Below, one piece after another: positions 1 to 12,491 of a stretch of 28,393 nucleotides of DNA. The notes beneath the pieces are model-generated. The model saw only the letters and a program-made list of their open reading frames with translations. It was not told the DNA's origin and searched no databases. Position numbers and translations under genes: made by a program. Where the stretch lies: contig MU405450.1 in the NCBI GenBank assembly GCA_022836615.1, positions 1 to 28,393 on the forward strand. Reading direction: 5' to 3'. Every line of letters begins with the position of its first letter. The first letter of the stretch is position 1. The stretch comes from Annulohypoxylon bovei var. microspora. Its lineage: Eukaryota; Ascomycota; Sordariomycetes; Xylariales; Hypoxylaceae.

Positions 1-65
1 GCAAAAACGCCCCGGAGCTTGCGTAGGTCGCGTTTTCCCGGACATTGTGGAGGGCCGTACCGGGT
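1..65. other. Edge of a GC-richer, little-mutated segment
   Basis: The first 65 bases have balanced composition (for example cgccccggagcttgcg) and then drop abruptly into AT-rich DNA. No reading frame, repeat or family is recognisable in so short a piece. It probably belongs to a less mutated sequence lying to the left of the window. Confidence 0.5.
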
Positions 66-2234
66 AAAAGAAAAAAAAGACCCCAAAAATTTTATAAGTT
101 ATTTTATTGAAATATTTATTTATATTTTTATTTGGTTTAATTAATGGTGTTAACATTATTTTAAAATAAGGTAATTTAACATATTTTTATAAAATAAAAA
201 CCTAATTATATTTTAATAAAAAATTATTAAATTTTTTATTAAAGTTTTTAAATAATGATATAATTAAATTTATTATAATTTATAAAAAGTTTTTAAAATA
301 ATTTAAAATTATGTTATTATTTTTTTACTTAAATGCTTTCTTTTATAATAATTATTATGTAATTTATAATTTTATAAATCATTATTATATATTTAAATTA
401 AACGTGTATAATCGGGTTATAAATGACATTAATACATTAATTAATAATGTTATTATTATAAAGCATGTTATAATTTCTTAATAAAATTAAAAGTATAAGT
501 AATAAATTATAAAGGTATTACGTAATAAGATTAATATTATTTATTCGGTTAATTACGAAAATGTTTTATTATTTTTATAATATTAATGCGAACATAATTC
601 CCTACTTTATTATTAACTTTATTTAAATAAATATTATTTAATTTTATTATAAATTAATTATAATTTTTTTAAATTTTTTTATATAAATTTATAACGACCT
701 TTTATTATACGTTTTATTATTTTTCGTAACGTAATAAAAAGATTAATATATTTACATGTTAATGGGATTATTTATTATAATATTTTGTTAAGAAATATTT
801 TTATTAATACATTTTAAAATAATAAAAATATTAAAATTTAAATAATAATTTTTAATTTAAAGAAAGTTATAAAAAAAGTGGTTAATAATAAAAAGGTTTT
901 TAAGTTTTTTTATATAATTGCTTTAAAAGTTTTAATAAAATAATATTATTATAATTTTATTAATATATGGAATATTATAATTATAATCCTTGTATGTTTT
1001 TTATAAAAAAAACTTAATAATGTTATAATTAATTATTCCTTTTATACCTTTCTTTTAAATTAAATAAAAATTAAATTTTATAATAAAAATATTAACTTGG
1101 AAAAATTAAAATGTATTAAATTTATATTCATGTATAACCTTAATAAAAAGTTTATGGTTAATGAAATTAAAGAAGTTTTAAAAAAAGCGTTTTAATAAAT
1201 TTATTCCCCTAATTATTATAATATAAAAAAAGTAAAGAAATTTCTTTATTAAATATATAATAAATTAATTATTAATCAATTAAAATTTATAATTTAATAA
1301 AATAATAAAGATTTATTTAATTTTTTATATTATATTATTATAAAAATTACATTTCTATAACACTTTATACTTATTTACTTTATTTAATTAAAGCTTTTAT
1401 TAATTAATTTAATTATTTATTAATTAAAATCTTTATTAATATGTATAAATTATATGGATTTAATATTTAATTCCTTATATAAATTACTATGTAAATGGAT
1501 ATATATATTTCATTTTTCATACTTATTAATATTCACATTTGAATAATTTTATGGAAATATTTTTAATTAATTTGTATTTAATTTTATATTATATTTAATT
1601 TAATTTTTAATTAATTAAATTTAATTATATTATTTTTTTTACATTTTTTATTAATATTATAAAACGTATTAATAATTATAAAGTGTTAAATGGCGTTTAA
1701 GGGTTATTATATGTGATTAATGAAATAATAATAAGATTTGGGAAAACCATAAAAAACCGGAATAAAACATAATATATCTTGGGGATTAATTTATACATTT
1801 AAATAAAACTTATATAATTAAAACCATTAAATTAAAGAATATTTTATAATATAGTTTATTAAAGGATTGAAAGTTAAGTATAAAATTATTTAAGTTAAAA
1901 AATATATTTTATGGTAAAAATAATTTAATAAAATAATAATTTATTAATAAAAATTTTAACCATTTAAAAACACCGTTTTTTTATTTGCAAGGTATTATTA
2001 AAATATAATATTATTAAAATAATAAATTTTTAAAATAAAACTTTTATTATAATATGAAGTTTTTAAATGAAATGATAAAAAAATATTTATATAAAATATT
2101 AAAATAAAAGTCTTTGAATTTTTTTTAATAATTAAATCTTATAAATATTAAATAATAATTATATAATATAATTCCATAATTTAATAATTAATAAATATTA
2201 ATATTTTATTAATTAAAATAATATATTTTAAAAG
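66..2234. other. AT-rich RIP-like DNA, no gene seen
   Basis: About 2.2 kb of extremely AT-rich sequence full of TTAA/TAAT words, with every frame broken repeatedly by TAA. G is retained more often than C on the plus strand, as if mostly C-to-T changes had been fixed on this strand. No conserved motif, long tandem repeat or paired inverted repeat stood out. It is the left flank into which the LTR element at 2240 inserted. Confidence 0.6.
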
Positions 2235-2239
2235 GTGAT
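2235..2239. repeat. Target-site duplication, left copy (gtgat)
   Basis: The five bases gtgat abut the left LTR and correspond to ataat at 8561-8565 abutting the right LTR. The two differences are both G versus A, as expected if the right copy was hit by RIP. This placement also makes both LTRs exactly 216 bp. Confidence 0.65.
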
Positions 2240-2455
2240 TATTACAACGAGCAAGTTTTAAATCGGGATAAAGTTTATGCAACGGCGGGACCACGTACTT
2301 TATTAACAAAAATATTTAAAATAAAAAGTTAAAAAAAAGGAAGTTATAAAATAGTTTCCTTTAAAAGGTTTTTATATACTAGTTTTATGGTTAAAATATT
2401 AATTAATTATTTTATTAATATACCTTAAAAGTAATGGTAATTAAACGTTGTTATA
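2240..2455 (-). repeat. LTR (3' LTR of the minus-strand element)
   Basis: A 216-bp repeat homologous along its length to 8345-8560. Over the 62 bases starting at aacgag, 19 positions differ and all 19 are transitions. This copy tends to keep G and to have lost C (for example ttatggtt where the other LTR has ttataacc). In element orientation the inferred ancestral ends are TG...CA, now partly TA. It lies at the 3' end because the pol relic runs leftward. Confidence 0.9.
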
Positions 2456-2475
2456 TAACCCCCCCCCTTAAAAAA
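2456..2475 (-). other. Polypurine tract next to the 3' LTR
   Basis: On the minus strand the LTR is preceded by a run of A followed by nine G (plus-strand C at 2459-2467) and then TTA. A purine run directly upstream of the 3' LTR is the usual plus-strand primer in reverse transcription, and it independently supports the minus orientation. The nine-base C run is striking in this AT-rich setting. Confidence 0.7.
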
Positions 2476-3300
2476 AGATTCGGTTTATAAAAAGAATAAA
2501 TTATTTATTAATACATTTATAACTTACTCCCTTAATTTCTTCTTTTCTTACGATAAACAAATCGTTTTTATCCATTATTTTTAATATTTTATTTTTTACG
2601 GCGGCTTTAATTTATTACCAAAGTTTAATTAAAAGATTAATAGTTTTAAAGTGTAAGTTATAAAAGTTTTTTACTTTAATTAGCGTATTAAAAAAGTCCT
2701 TAAAAGGGTATTATGTTAAATTAAAGTCGTAATTTATTTAATTCATTTTATATTAAAGTTTTTTCTTAAAAAGTTTAAAGCTTAATATTTTAAATATTTT
2801 GTATTTTTATTTTTTATTAATTTTCATTAAAAGTAAGAAATTTATTACCTACTTTAAGATTAAGTTATTTAAAACTTTAATTAGTTAATTTATATTTAAA
2901 ACTTAATGGATTTTTATATTTAAGGGCAAATTAATCTTGAAAGCGTTGTAATAAAGCTTTATTAACATTTTAAAAAAATTTATTATTAAATAATTTAAGC
3001 CGTTATAAGGGCGATTTATTTATTAATTACTTTTATAAACATATACTTAATTACTTATTATTTAATTTATTAATTATTTTTTTTTATTAGTTTATTCGCT
3101 TTAATAATTTTATGTTAATAAAAGGTTTTTACGAACTTATTATATAACGAAGGCTTGGTGTTTCGTTAATAATTAAGTAATAATATAATTAAGCTTTTTT
3201 TAAAAGGTTTTAAATTTATAAATGCAAGCTTATTAATTAAAAATTATCCTTAAAATAAATCTCATTTCCACTTTTATAAAAAAAAGCCTTATATTTGAAT

Positions 3301-3960
3301 GTAATTAAGTGGTATATGTAAAATTTAAATAAAGTAATATCTTTAATTAATTATTTTAAAAATGATTTATAAAAAGTTATAATTTTATTTAAATGAATTA
3401 ATTAAAAATCTCCGTTTAATTATTAAATTATAAATGCTCCGTTATTAATTTACAAAGGTCCACCTTAATAAACTTAATTAATTCATTTAAAAAAATAACC
3501 ATAAATTAAAGACCTTTATTAAATATAATCGTTTTAAGGATCTTATAAATACATTAAATATGCTTATAATACAAGTTTATAAATTGCGTGGTAATATAAG
3601 TTTTATACATAAATAACGAAAAAAATCTTTTATTTAACCGATTAATAATCATTAAAATTAAGTTGAATTTTTTATAATTAAAAGGTATGGATTTAAAATT
3701 TATCGAAATATATTATTACATTTATTCATTAATAAAGAATAATTAAAGTAAGTTTATTAACTTAATCTTAAGGTTTTAACTTTTTTAACATTACTTATAA
3801 TAAACGTAATAATAATTTATAAACGTTTTTATATTAAGTTATAAATACCTTTTTAACATCATTGCACGCATTTTATTTCGACTTAAATACGTTTAATTTA
3901 AAAGACAATAAAATTTATTATATAACTTAATGTAAAGCTCCCCGTTATCCAAGATTATTA
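3301..3960 (-). pseudogene. Integrase domain relic (HHCC and D,D35E)
   Basis: The zinc-binding HHCC region is eroded but visible around 3880-3740, with one Cys kept before a Q-to-stop codon where CxxCQ is expected. The catalytic core follows: YISINFKSI matches the PWxxISMDFI motif (first Asp now Asn, about 3700), NRLNKRFF matches DRLTKxxxF, and IIFNKGL matches IVSDRGPQF (second Asp now Asn, about 3520). The catalytic Glu survives as GAG at 3412-3410. By codon counting, D2 to E has exactly 35 residues between, and D1 to D2 are 60 apart, both normal for Ty3/Gypsy integrases. It would have inserted the element's cDNA into the genome. The C-terminal part left of 3301 is not resolved. Confidence 0.9.
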
Positions 3961-4259
3961 ACTTTTCTTTTAAAAGTAATAATTTATTTTATAAGGCGTA
4001 TTTATTTTTTCTTTTTTTAGCTCATTTACGTTACATTTTTAACTTAATAACATTTTAATTAATTATTAAAATAATGTCGATTAACTTAATATCTTAAAAT
4101 AGTTTTTCCTTAAAGATTTCCATTGTAATTAAAATACATTAAAAATTAAAAGGTAATAAATTTATTAAAGGTTTATTAATTAGGGGTTATAAAAGATTTA
4201 TTCCATTGTAAAACATTAAAAAAAGTAATAAAATAACGAATTAATTATACTTTTTAATT

Positions 4260-4735
4260 GTTTTTTAAGTAATTAAATTAACCGCCTTTTAAAATAAAAC
4301 ATTAATTATTATATTTTCCTTTTTTAAATAATAATATAACTTATAATTAAATTAAAATAAATATTTATTTCAACCGGTTTAATAAAAGTTTAACATTTTT
4401 TTAATAATAAAATATTATAATAATTAATAATTTATAAATATATCGAATTTATTATTTAATAAAATAAACATATATTTTTAAAATTTCATCGTTATTATAA
4501 TAACAAAAAGCTCTTTATTATAAATGAAATAATTACACTTTAAAAAAATTATTATTTTAAAGAAAAAAGCTATTAAATATTAATCCCTTAACTTATTTAA
4601 TTATAAAAGAACTTTAAAAATCACTTCGTTAAAAGCGTTAATTTTTAATTTAACCTTTTGATTTTTATAAAAATATTTTAAAATTAAAAAAATAATTAAG
4701 GTTATTTTTAACGCTTCGAACGCTTTGGTATACTT
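4260..4735 (-). pseudogene. RNase H domain relic of Gypsy pol
   Basis: It begins with KAFEALKITL (about 4712), the standard entry to the tether and RNase H region in Ty3/Gypsy elements. KLKINAFNEVI follows where LxTDASDxxI is expected, with the catalytic Asp changed to Asn. NYFIYNKELFVI corresponds to the NYxIxDKELLAIV motif with its Glu retained. A KENIIINVL segment corresponds to the GKxNxxADALSR linker before integrase. It is in the same frame as the reverse transcriptase, with no indel seen. Confidence 0.9.
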
Positions 4736-4799
4736 GCTGGTTTAAATTTAATACGGAGTAATAATAAAGAAATATAAAGACTTTATAATTTAATTATAT

Positions 4800-5640
4800 T
4801 TTAATATAAATTATCGGTAAAAATTATAAAAACTTAAAAACAATTAAAATTCTTAAACTTAAAAAAGTATTTTTTAATTTTAAACCGTTTTAATTTTATT
4901 TTAATTAATAACCATATTAAAAATAAAAATAATAAACTTTAAAAATTTAATCTTCGTAACCGAAAACTTATTTTTTTAAATATTAACTTATAAGCTAATA
5001 AAATGTAGGTGTTTTAACACTTATTACACATGATATTCATGAAAGAATAAATCTTTTAAGTAAATTAAAATATCATTTATATACGCCGTGTAAAAATCAT
5101 TAAAAAATGAAAAAAAAACTTAATTAATATACCTTTAAAACGTATTAAGTTTATTACTTAACTTAAAAAGGAGCACACAATATTTATACGATTTGAAATA
5201 AATTTAAAAAATAATAAAATTTTTTAAAATAAAATTTATTTTAATATAATAAAAAGTTTAATAAATATTAAGCTTTATAAAAACCTTAACCTTAAAAATC
5301 CTTTTTAACATTTCGTTAATTAAAAGGAAAAAGTAACGATCTTTTTTAATATAAACGTTTAATTCTTAATAATCGATATAAAACTTTAAGCCACCCTTTA
5401 ACTTTTTCACGAAAAAAATAAAAGATTTATATTTAATTACATTAAATACGATTTATTTTTTATATAAATAATCCGATAAATATTTTTTCAAGGCTTATAA
5501 ATACTTCGTATTCATATTATAAAAAAAATGTAATTTAATAAAATTAACGCCTTTTTTCAAGTTTATTTTATAATTAAAGGATTGGTGGGGTAATAACGAA
5601 TCGTTATCTTTTTTTAAAAACACTTCGATTAAGTCGTATA
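4800..5640 (-). pseudogene. Reverse transcriptase domain relic
   Basis: Reading leftward in the pol frame, successive RT landmarks appear in order. YDLIEVFLKKDNDSL and a DHKI-like NYKINLKKG lead in the domain. KGGLKFYIDYXELNVY matches the fingers motif GGLRxCVDYRxLN, and RYFFLLINEMLKRI the RYPLPLI motif. CVLLFKLSNKLNTF matches the VMPFGLxNAPATF motif. YIND at 5083-5072 stands where the catalytic YIDD should be, with the first metal-binding Asp changed to Asn by one G-to-A transition. LSFYNFYR at the end matches FLGFxNFYRRFI of the Ty3/Gypsy connection. The family and the order of motifs leave little doubt. Confidence 0.93.
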
Positions 5641-6399
5641 AATAAAAAAAAAACCTTTCCATAATTTGCTTTTAAGTAAAATTGTTTTTTTATTATAACC
5701 TTTCTTTAAAAGTTAAATCAAACTTTTAATAAAATAAAATAAAAGTGTTTAATAACTTGTAAATTACATTAAAGCTCCATTAAAAACGTAACATTTCCTT
5801 AATAAACGTTAAGTTTAAAATTAAATAAATATTTATAATAAATAATGGTGTAAAATGCATTAAAAGTTTAATAAAAAGTTAAGAAAAAAAGGGCGGGATA
5901 ATAACGGAAAATTGCTGGTCCATTTTAATTATAAGGTTTATCGTGAAATATATAAACGTTATAATGGTTTGCTTTTTTTTCAAGGCATGAAATTAAAGGT
6001 AATTACAATGTTTTATATCTTTTTATATAATTTTATCCACGTTTTTTTAAAAGATAAAAAATTTTAATATAATATTAAAAACATAATAATAATAAAAAAA
6101 TAACGATTTAAAAAAAATCAATTATTAACGTTAATTATTTAACATAATGTCGTATTTTGCCAAAAATTTAAACCTTAATATTACTTGGAATTAAAAGTAA
6201 TCCCCTAAGTTTATTAAAAGGATAAATACGTTATAAAAATTTTTATTTTACACTTAAATATTAATATGGATTACTTTATTAATCTAATTAATGGTTTATC
6301 CATTAAAACCTTTTATTATAATAAATTAATTAAATTAAATAATAAAAAAATTTTATACATTTATTATTAAACGTATATCTCATTAATTAACGATTATAT

Positions 6400-8344
6400 A
6401 CGTTTATATTTTAATATTTATTAACGTTTACATCATCATTATTATATTTACGCCTTGTAAATAAATTAACATATTAATTATAAATTATAATCTTTTTATT
6501 ATAAAGTTAAAAAAATTAAAATTAATAAAAGTGAATATTAATAAATAAATATATAAAAAAAAGTTTAAGTTAAAAGTTTTATTTAAACGTTATTTTCCTT
6601 TAACTTTAAATTAACATTATTTTTATTATATTTCGTTATTTTTTTTTTTAAAACGATAACCATTATTCCAATTTTCGCACTACGTATTAAGTAATTATTA
6701 AAAAAATAACCTTTTTACTTATAAAAATAATAAATTAAATTAATGTTAAATATTACGAAAACGTTACGTTAATGGGGAATTAAAGGAGCTTAAAAAGGTT
6801 CCTTCGTATATATTTAAGTTATAATCTCCATTATTAAATGAAAAATGTTAAAATTAATAAAAATTATTTTTATAATGTTAAAAATAACTTTAATTTTAAA
6901 TTAAGGTTAAGAAATTATAAAGTTAATTTTCTTTTAAATAACTTTAACGCGTTATTAAATTAACGCCGAATAAAAATTTTTAAATTTAATAAACTTTATT
7001 TTCTTATTTAAATAATAATAAAATGTTTAAATGTGAAAATTAATAATTAATTAACGGTTTAATTCTTTTTTCTACTTAAATACCAAGATTTCCTTTTCAT
7101 TTATTAATAATATAAAAAACACGTAAAATTTAAAAAATTATTTATTTAATTACATGTTAAGCTTATAAAAATCATCCTTAACTTAAGCTTTAACGTTAAG
7201 GTTATTATATAATAACTTTAATAAATTATACACTTATTTAACTTTAATATATTAATTAATATTATTTTTAATAAAAAAAAGCTAAAAAATCAACTTAACT
7301 TCGTTTTTAATAAATAAATAAAACTATATAAATTAAATATATTCTTTAAAAAACTCCCATTAATTAATTTAAAACTTATTCTTTATATTTACTTCCCATT
7401 TTTTAAATGTAAGATTTAAGCCATTTAATAAAAGACGTAAATTCTTAATGTAAATTTTTAATAAAAATAAAAATAAAATTATTAATTATATTCCAAGGAT
7501 GCGCCGAGGGTTATCCGATTTTTTAAGCTCGTCATTTTATTTCATTAAAAAAACGACTAAATTTTATAACACATAAGCTAAGATAAAAAAATAAAGGGCG
7601 TAAAGGAAAGCAAAAGGAACAAAAAAAGCAAAGGGAAAAAAAACGATCCGCGATCGGTTTTTTAATATTATTAATTTATTTAAAATAACAAATAATACGA
7701 CCTAAAATGAATTTACCTTTATTATATTAAACCTTAAAAGTAAGATAATAAAGTTTCATCGTAAGTTTAATTAAAAAACATACTCGCTTTAATTAAAAAA
7801 TTTATTAATAAATAAAACTTTCCTTTTTTTTTTCCTTTTTAAAAGGAAAAATAAGCTTTTAATCTTATTATTAAATAATTAATTAAATGGTTTTTCAAGC
7901 CGTTAAAAATTTTAACGCTTCCCTTAAAGTTAAAGATTTTTTTTTAACCGTAAATAAAAACTCATTAACTTAAAATTATATAATTAAAAAAACAAAGGTA
8001 AGTTTTAATTAATTAATTTAATTAATAAACGATTTAACGTTTTCATTAAAGCTTTTATTTAATAATTTAAATACCATCGTTAATTAATAATAAAATAAGT
8101 AATATTAAAGGATATTATATTACAAGTAAAAGTAAAGCCTTATAACCACTAATATAAAGAATTTCATTTAAAAAAATAAAAACTTTTAAAAATTAAATAT
8201 AAATTAAAGATAAAATTTTAAACGTATCGCAATTTAAAAAGAATTAAATTAATACACAAACGTTTACATATTTAAAAAAAAAAAAATCTTAAAAGTAAAC
8301 CTTTAAATTAAAAAAATAAAACAAATAAATAACTTTAAATATTA
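6400..8344 (-). pseudogene. Probable gag region of the Gypsy element, unrecognised
   Basis: By position this stretch between the 5' LTR and the protease relic should hold the leader and gag. I could not confirm a CCHC zinc knuckle or any capsid motif. A patch at 7500-7660 is less AT-rich than its surroundings (for example gatccgcgatcgg) and may be a segment that escaped mutation. No tRNA-complementary primer binding site was recognised in the bases just inside the LTR at 8344 and below. The assignment rests on context only. Confidence 0.45.
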
Positions 8345-8560
8345 TGTTATAACGAGTAAATCTTAAATTAAAACAAAGCTTATGTAATAATAAAACCACA
8401 TATTTTATTAACGAAAATATTTAAAGTGAAAAGTTAAAAAAAAAAAAACCACAAAATAATTTCCTTTAAAAAGTCTTTATATATTAACCTTATAACCAAA
8501 ACATTAATTAATTACTTTATTAATATACTTTAAGAGTAATAACAACTAAACACCATTATA
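8345..8560 (-). repeat. LTR (5' LTR of the minus-strand element)
   Basis: The 216-bp partner of 2240-2455. It begins tgttataacgag on the plus strand, the reverse of the expected ...CA end. It has lost G more heavily than the left copy (aaattaaaac where the left LTR has aaatcgggat) while keeping more C over much of its length, so the two LTRs carry partly complementary mutation spectra. Confidence 0.9.
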
Positions 8561-8565
8561 ATAAT
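8561..8565. repeat. Target-site duplication, right copy (ataat)
   Basis: It corresponds to gtgat at 2235-2239 with two G-to-A differences. It closes the right end of the LTR retrotransposon. Confidence 0.6.
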
Positions 8566-11500
8566 GCTTTTATTATTTTAATTTTAACTTTATTCTTATT
8601 TTATAAAAAAAGGTTAATAATTTAATAATTTAATAATTAAATTCATTTATAATATAATTTATTTAATTTTAACATTATGCTTTTAAAAAACATGTAGTTT
8701 TCGTTATAATTATATTTGCGATATTATAATGTATAAGTTTAATTTTTTTTAAATGGTTTACAAAGTTAATAATTGTAAGTTTTAATTATATATATATATT
8801 TATTAATTAAAAATAATTGAAAAATAATAAAAATAATGAAAATTTATATAAAACATTAATTTTTTTAATAAATATCATAATTAACATTTTAAATAAATAA
8901 ATTATTTTATTTTATAAATAAAATTAATTTTAATGTTTTTTTTTTTAATAATAATGTTAATAAATAAATATGTAATGATTAAAAATTAAATAAAATTTTA
9001 AATGCTTAATATATTTATAAATAATTTATTTGATTTTAATTAATTTATGTTAAATGTGAAATTATTTTATAATATATAATATTAAAGTTTATTATTCTTT
9101 ATGTTATATTTTTTTTCGAATTTTTTTTATATATTATTATAAATGTTTTATTAATTTATTTATCGTTAATATATTATATTTTTAACGTTAAAAAACTATT
9201 AAAATTATATTTATATAATAAAATATTTAATTTTATTATTAATTATTTTAATTTTAAATTATTTTTAATATTTTAATTATAATTTAATATGTTAATATTA
9301 TTAAAGGTTTTTTTTGCTTTGTTTTATTACGTTTTATCCTTTAAAAAGATGGTTTTAAAGCTTGGATTAAAGATTTAATAAAATGGGAGTTTAACCTTTA
9401 AAAAACCATTAAAGTTAATTTTAAAATAAAGTAAATAAAGGGTATAATATATATGTATATTATATTTCGTAAAAATAAAAGGTTAAAGTTTTTTATGTAA
9501 TAATATAATTGTTTTTTTATTTATTAAGTTTACATCATAATAAATTCATCATGATCATAATGGGATTTAACTAGCTTTTTTTTAACCAAGTAAAATCCAC
9601 CCCTTTCCGTGAACACTCCAAGTTTTAATGGTAATTATCGTTGTTATGGTTAATAAGGCATTTCTTATACCTTTTATTATTAATTAATTAAAATAAAATT
9701 AAGTTTAATAGGTAATATATAATTAATAATATTTAATATTATATAAAATTAATCCCTTAAATTATTTATTTAAATAAATTATATATTTCTTAATTAATAA
9801 AAAATGTTAATTAAGTAATAAAAAGATAATATTTACATAATATTTAATAATAATTTTAATATTAATTTCGTATATAACTTGTTTAATATAAAAGTAATTT
9901 ATTAGCTTTTAAAATTTAAAATAAATATTAAAATTTAAAAAGTTAATTAATTTTTAAATAATCTTATTAATTTTGTGAACGAATAACTTGTTGTAAAACT
10001 TAAAGCGTTTAATTAATAATTAAAAAAGATTAAAATAATTAATTATATAAAAGTTATAACACTTTAATTTTTTAAATTAATAAAAAATTATTAAATCTTA
10101 AAAAATAATATTAATACGCCATTGGAATTAATTGTGTGTGAATATTAATAATAAGTTAATTTAATGTATGGTTTTAATTTTATTCTTAGAAAATACTTAA
10201 GTATTTAATTATATTAATATTATGTTAATATTACGATATAATGAAATGAATATATTATATGTAATTAAATTTTAAAATTATGTAAATTTATTTTACTTTT
10301 TCATGAATTAATTAATTATATATATAATAAAAATGTAAAATATTATAATGTGTAACTTAAGAATTAAGGTGGCATATTATTTTATTTATTTATTAAAATT
10401 TAAAAAGGGAATGGGTTTTTTATAAACGAAACCTTAAGTTTTTTTATTTTATATTTTATATTTTATACCTTGGTAAATATATATTTTAACTTATTTAAGT
10501 ACTTATTTAATTTTAAAACTTTAATATTAATAATTTTAATGGCTTTAATGGTTTTAATAATTTTAAAGGTTTTAATTGCTTTTATGGTTTTAATAATTTT
10601 AATGGTTTTAATAATTTTAATTATTTTAAACTCTTTAATAAACTTAATAAATTCGATGTTTTTAATAATATTTATATCCCTTTAAATAACTTTAATATAA
10701 ACTTAACCTATTTTAATCCTTTAAATTTATATGTTATTTTATTAATTATATATATAATTTAACTTTAATTAATCGTATGTATAATTTAATTTTATTTAAT
10801 TTAATATTTAAATTAACTTTGGTTAATTATACATGTAATTTCTTTTTAACTAATTTAACATATTATTTTATTAATCTTAAAATAATATAATTAAAACCCA
10901 CACATAAAATTTATTTATTTTTCATTATAATTAAAAAACCTAAGTTTATTTATAAAAATTATTAAGTCCTTTTTTTAATAATATAATTACAACTTACCCA
11001 CAAAAATCATTTAGTTCATTATACGATTAAAAAGCTTAAACTTAATTACCCACTTTATTTAATTTATTTAAATATTAAAGTGATAATAATATAAAAACAT
11101 ATTAATATTATATGTAATTATATGAAAGCTTATGTATAATATTTAATATATTAAATTTAATTAATTTTATATTATCTTTTTTTAAGTTATTTAAAAAAGA
11201 CTTTACTTATAAGAAAAATATCTTTTATAATAAATAATTTAAAAAAATATATAAAACGTTCTTATATAATTAATAATATTACAAGTTCATTATTAAATAA
11301 ATAAGTTATTATTATTAAATAATAAATTTAATTATATTTTTTTGAAAATTTAATATACATTATAAATTTTTTAATATGTTTTGAAAAGAATGGGAATATG
11401 AAAAAAGTGTGGTGGAATATTTTTATAAATTATTAAAAACGGGAAAAATGAAATTTATATATTATTTATATTTAAATATATATAATGAACCTTATAAAAC

Positions 11501-12185
11501 TTAATTTATAATGGTTAAACTTATAAATTAAAATAAAGCTTTTCGAAAAAAGCTAAGATATAATTTAATTAAATTATTATAATATATTATTTATTTATTT
11601 ATTTATTTATATAAAATAATATTACGCGGTAATAATTACCGCCGCTGCTTTTTTATGTGGCTTAATTTATAATTAATAATTAATTTATTATATATTTTAT
11701 TTTTATTTTTTTTACTTTATTAATAAAATAAATAATAATAAATATAAAAAAAGTCTTAATATTTTAATATAAAATAATATATCATTTAAAAGATTTCGCA
11801 TATTAACCATATTTTTAAATATTTAAAATATAATTAAATAAATAATAAATACGTAAATATTATATTAATGTTTAATTAATATTTAAACTTAATAATGATT
11901 TATCCATTATATTTTAATAAATAATTATTATAATTTAAGTAATTTAACCATTAAAAAAAAATTATATAATATAAATATATTTTAATTTACACACGTAATT
12001 TTACTTAATTTTAATAATATTTATTTTTTTATATAAATATTAATGCAAGTTTATATATTTCTTTCATTAATTTTTATATTATTAACTTTTAAATTAAATA
12101 ACTTTACAAATAATTACCATTTATCTTAACGAGCTTAAACCAAAAAAAATGCTTACGTAAAGCAAGCTACACCCACCCGCTTTAA
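8566..12185. other. AT-rich RIP-like DNA with short coding-like scraps
   Basis: No intact gene. Two short plus-strand stretches look like protein relics: near 9349-9410 (KDGFKAWIKDLIKWEFNL, then TAA), and 11389-11508 (WEYEKSVVEYFYKLLKTG, continuing open to a TAA). Neither matches a family I can name. Simple ATTT repeats occur at about 11581-11611. The remainder is low-complexity A/T with scattered stops in all frames. Confidence 0.45.
10515..10645 (+). repeat. 9-bp tandem array (tttaatggt / tttaataat)
   Basis: About fourteen imperfect copies of a 9-bp unit alternate between tttaatggt and tttaataat. Because 9 is a multiple of three, a 71-codon frame stays open across it (10470-10685), reading LMV-LII type triplets. 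I regard that frame as a by-product of the array and not as a gene. The array may be a RIP-altered GC-richer minisatellite. Confidence 0.6.
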
Positions 12186-12199
12186 CCATAAGCTTATGG
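12186..12199. repeat. Perfect 14-bp palindrome ccataagcttatgg
   Basis: A perfect inverted repeat inside a slightly less mutated patch (12127-12240) that also contains acacccacccgc. Function unknown; it may be chance. Confidence 0.4.
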
Positions 12200-12491
12200 C
12201 TTATACCATTATATTTATAAGGCGTTAAATTGTTTTCGCATTTTTTTTAATTTAAAATAATTTTATTCGAAAACCCAAGCCAATTACAAATTTATATAAA
12301 GGAAAAAAAAACCTTTAACATATAATTTTTTATTACTTAATAACAACGTATAAAATACCTTTCAAATTATATTTCGGGGTTAATAAATTAACTTTTTAAT
12401 CTTTATATACCATTAAATTACCTTTTAAACATATCTTTATTATATCTTAAGCTTTAACGAAAAAATCCTTTTAATTACAACGCTTAAATGC

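Larger units (their letters stand above)
3301..6200 (-). pseudogene. Gypsy pol polyprotein relic
   Basis: One minus-strand frame can be followed without a frameshift from about 6200 down to 3301, interrupted only by substitution stops. At 6180-6130 it reads FKFLAKYDIML, which resembles the conserved C-terminal end of retroviral-type aspartic proteases just before reverse transcriptase; the catalytic D-S/T-G was not found. Reverse transcriptase follows at about 5640-4800, RNase H at about 4735-4260 and integrase at about 3960-3301. Replacements are mostly those expected from C-to-T and G-to-A changes (P to L, T to I, D to N, W/Q to stop). The frame probably continues beyond both limits given. 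It encoded the replication and integration enzymes of the element and is now non-functional. Confidence 0.9.
2235..8565 (-). mobile_element. RIP-degraded Ty3/Gypsy LTR retrotransposon
   Basis: A complete but inactive LTR retrotransposon of 6321 bp between its outer LTR ends (2240-8560), read on the minus strand. It has two 216-bp direct LTRs, a 5-bp target-site duplication, a purine tract beside the 3' LTR, and a pol relic whose domain order is protease end, reverse transcriptase, RNase H, integrase. That order defines Ty3/Gypsy and excludes Copia, where integrase comes before reverse transcriptase. Mutations between the LTRs are transitions only, and pol stops are mostly TAA, with TGA and TAG, each one transition from a sense codon. 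This fits inactivation by RIP rather than slow decay with indels. The gag region (roughly 6400-8300) was not recognised by motif, and no CCHC knuckle could be confirmed. A chromodomain at the integrase C-terminus was neither shown nor excluded. Confidence 0.93.

Noticed and set aside
5010..5045. An apparent CxxC-Q motif on the minus strand, taken at first for the integrase zinc finger, which would imply Copia order
   Set aside because: It is in the wrong frame. In the pol frame the same bases read EYHV...VLKHLHF, part of the reverse transcriptase just after YIND, and the real integrase lies downstream at 3960-3301.
10470..10685. A 71-codon hydrophobic frame resembling a membrane peptide
   Set aside because: It is produced by a 9-bp tandem repeat of A/T-rich triplets; Leu/Ile richness is automatic at this composition.
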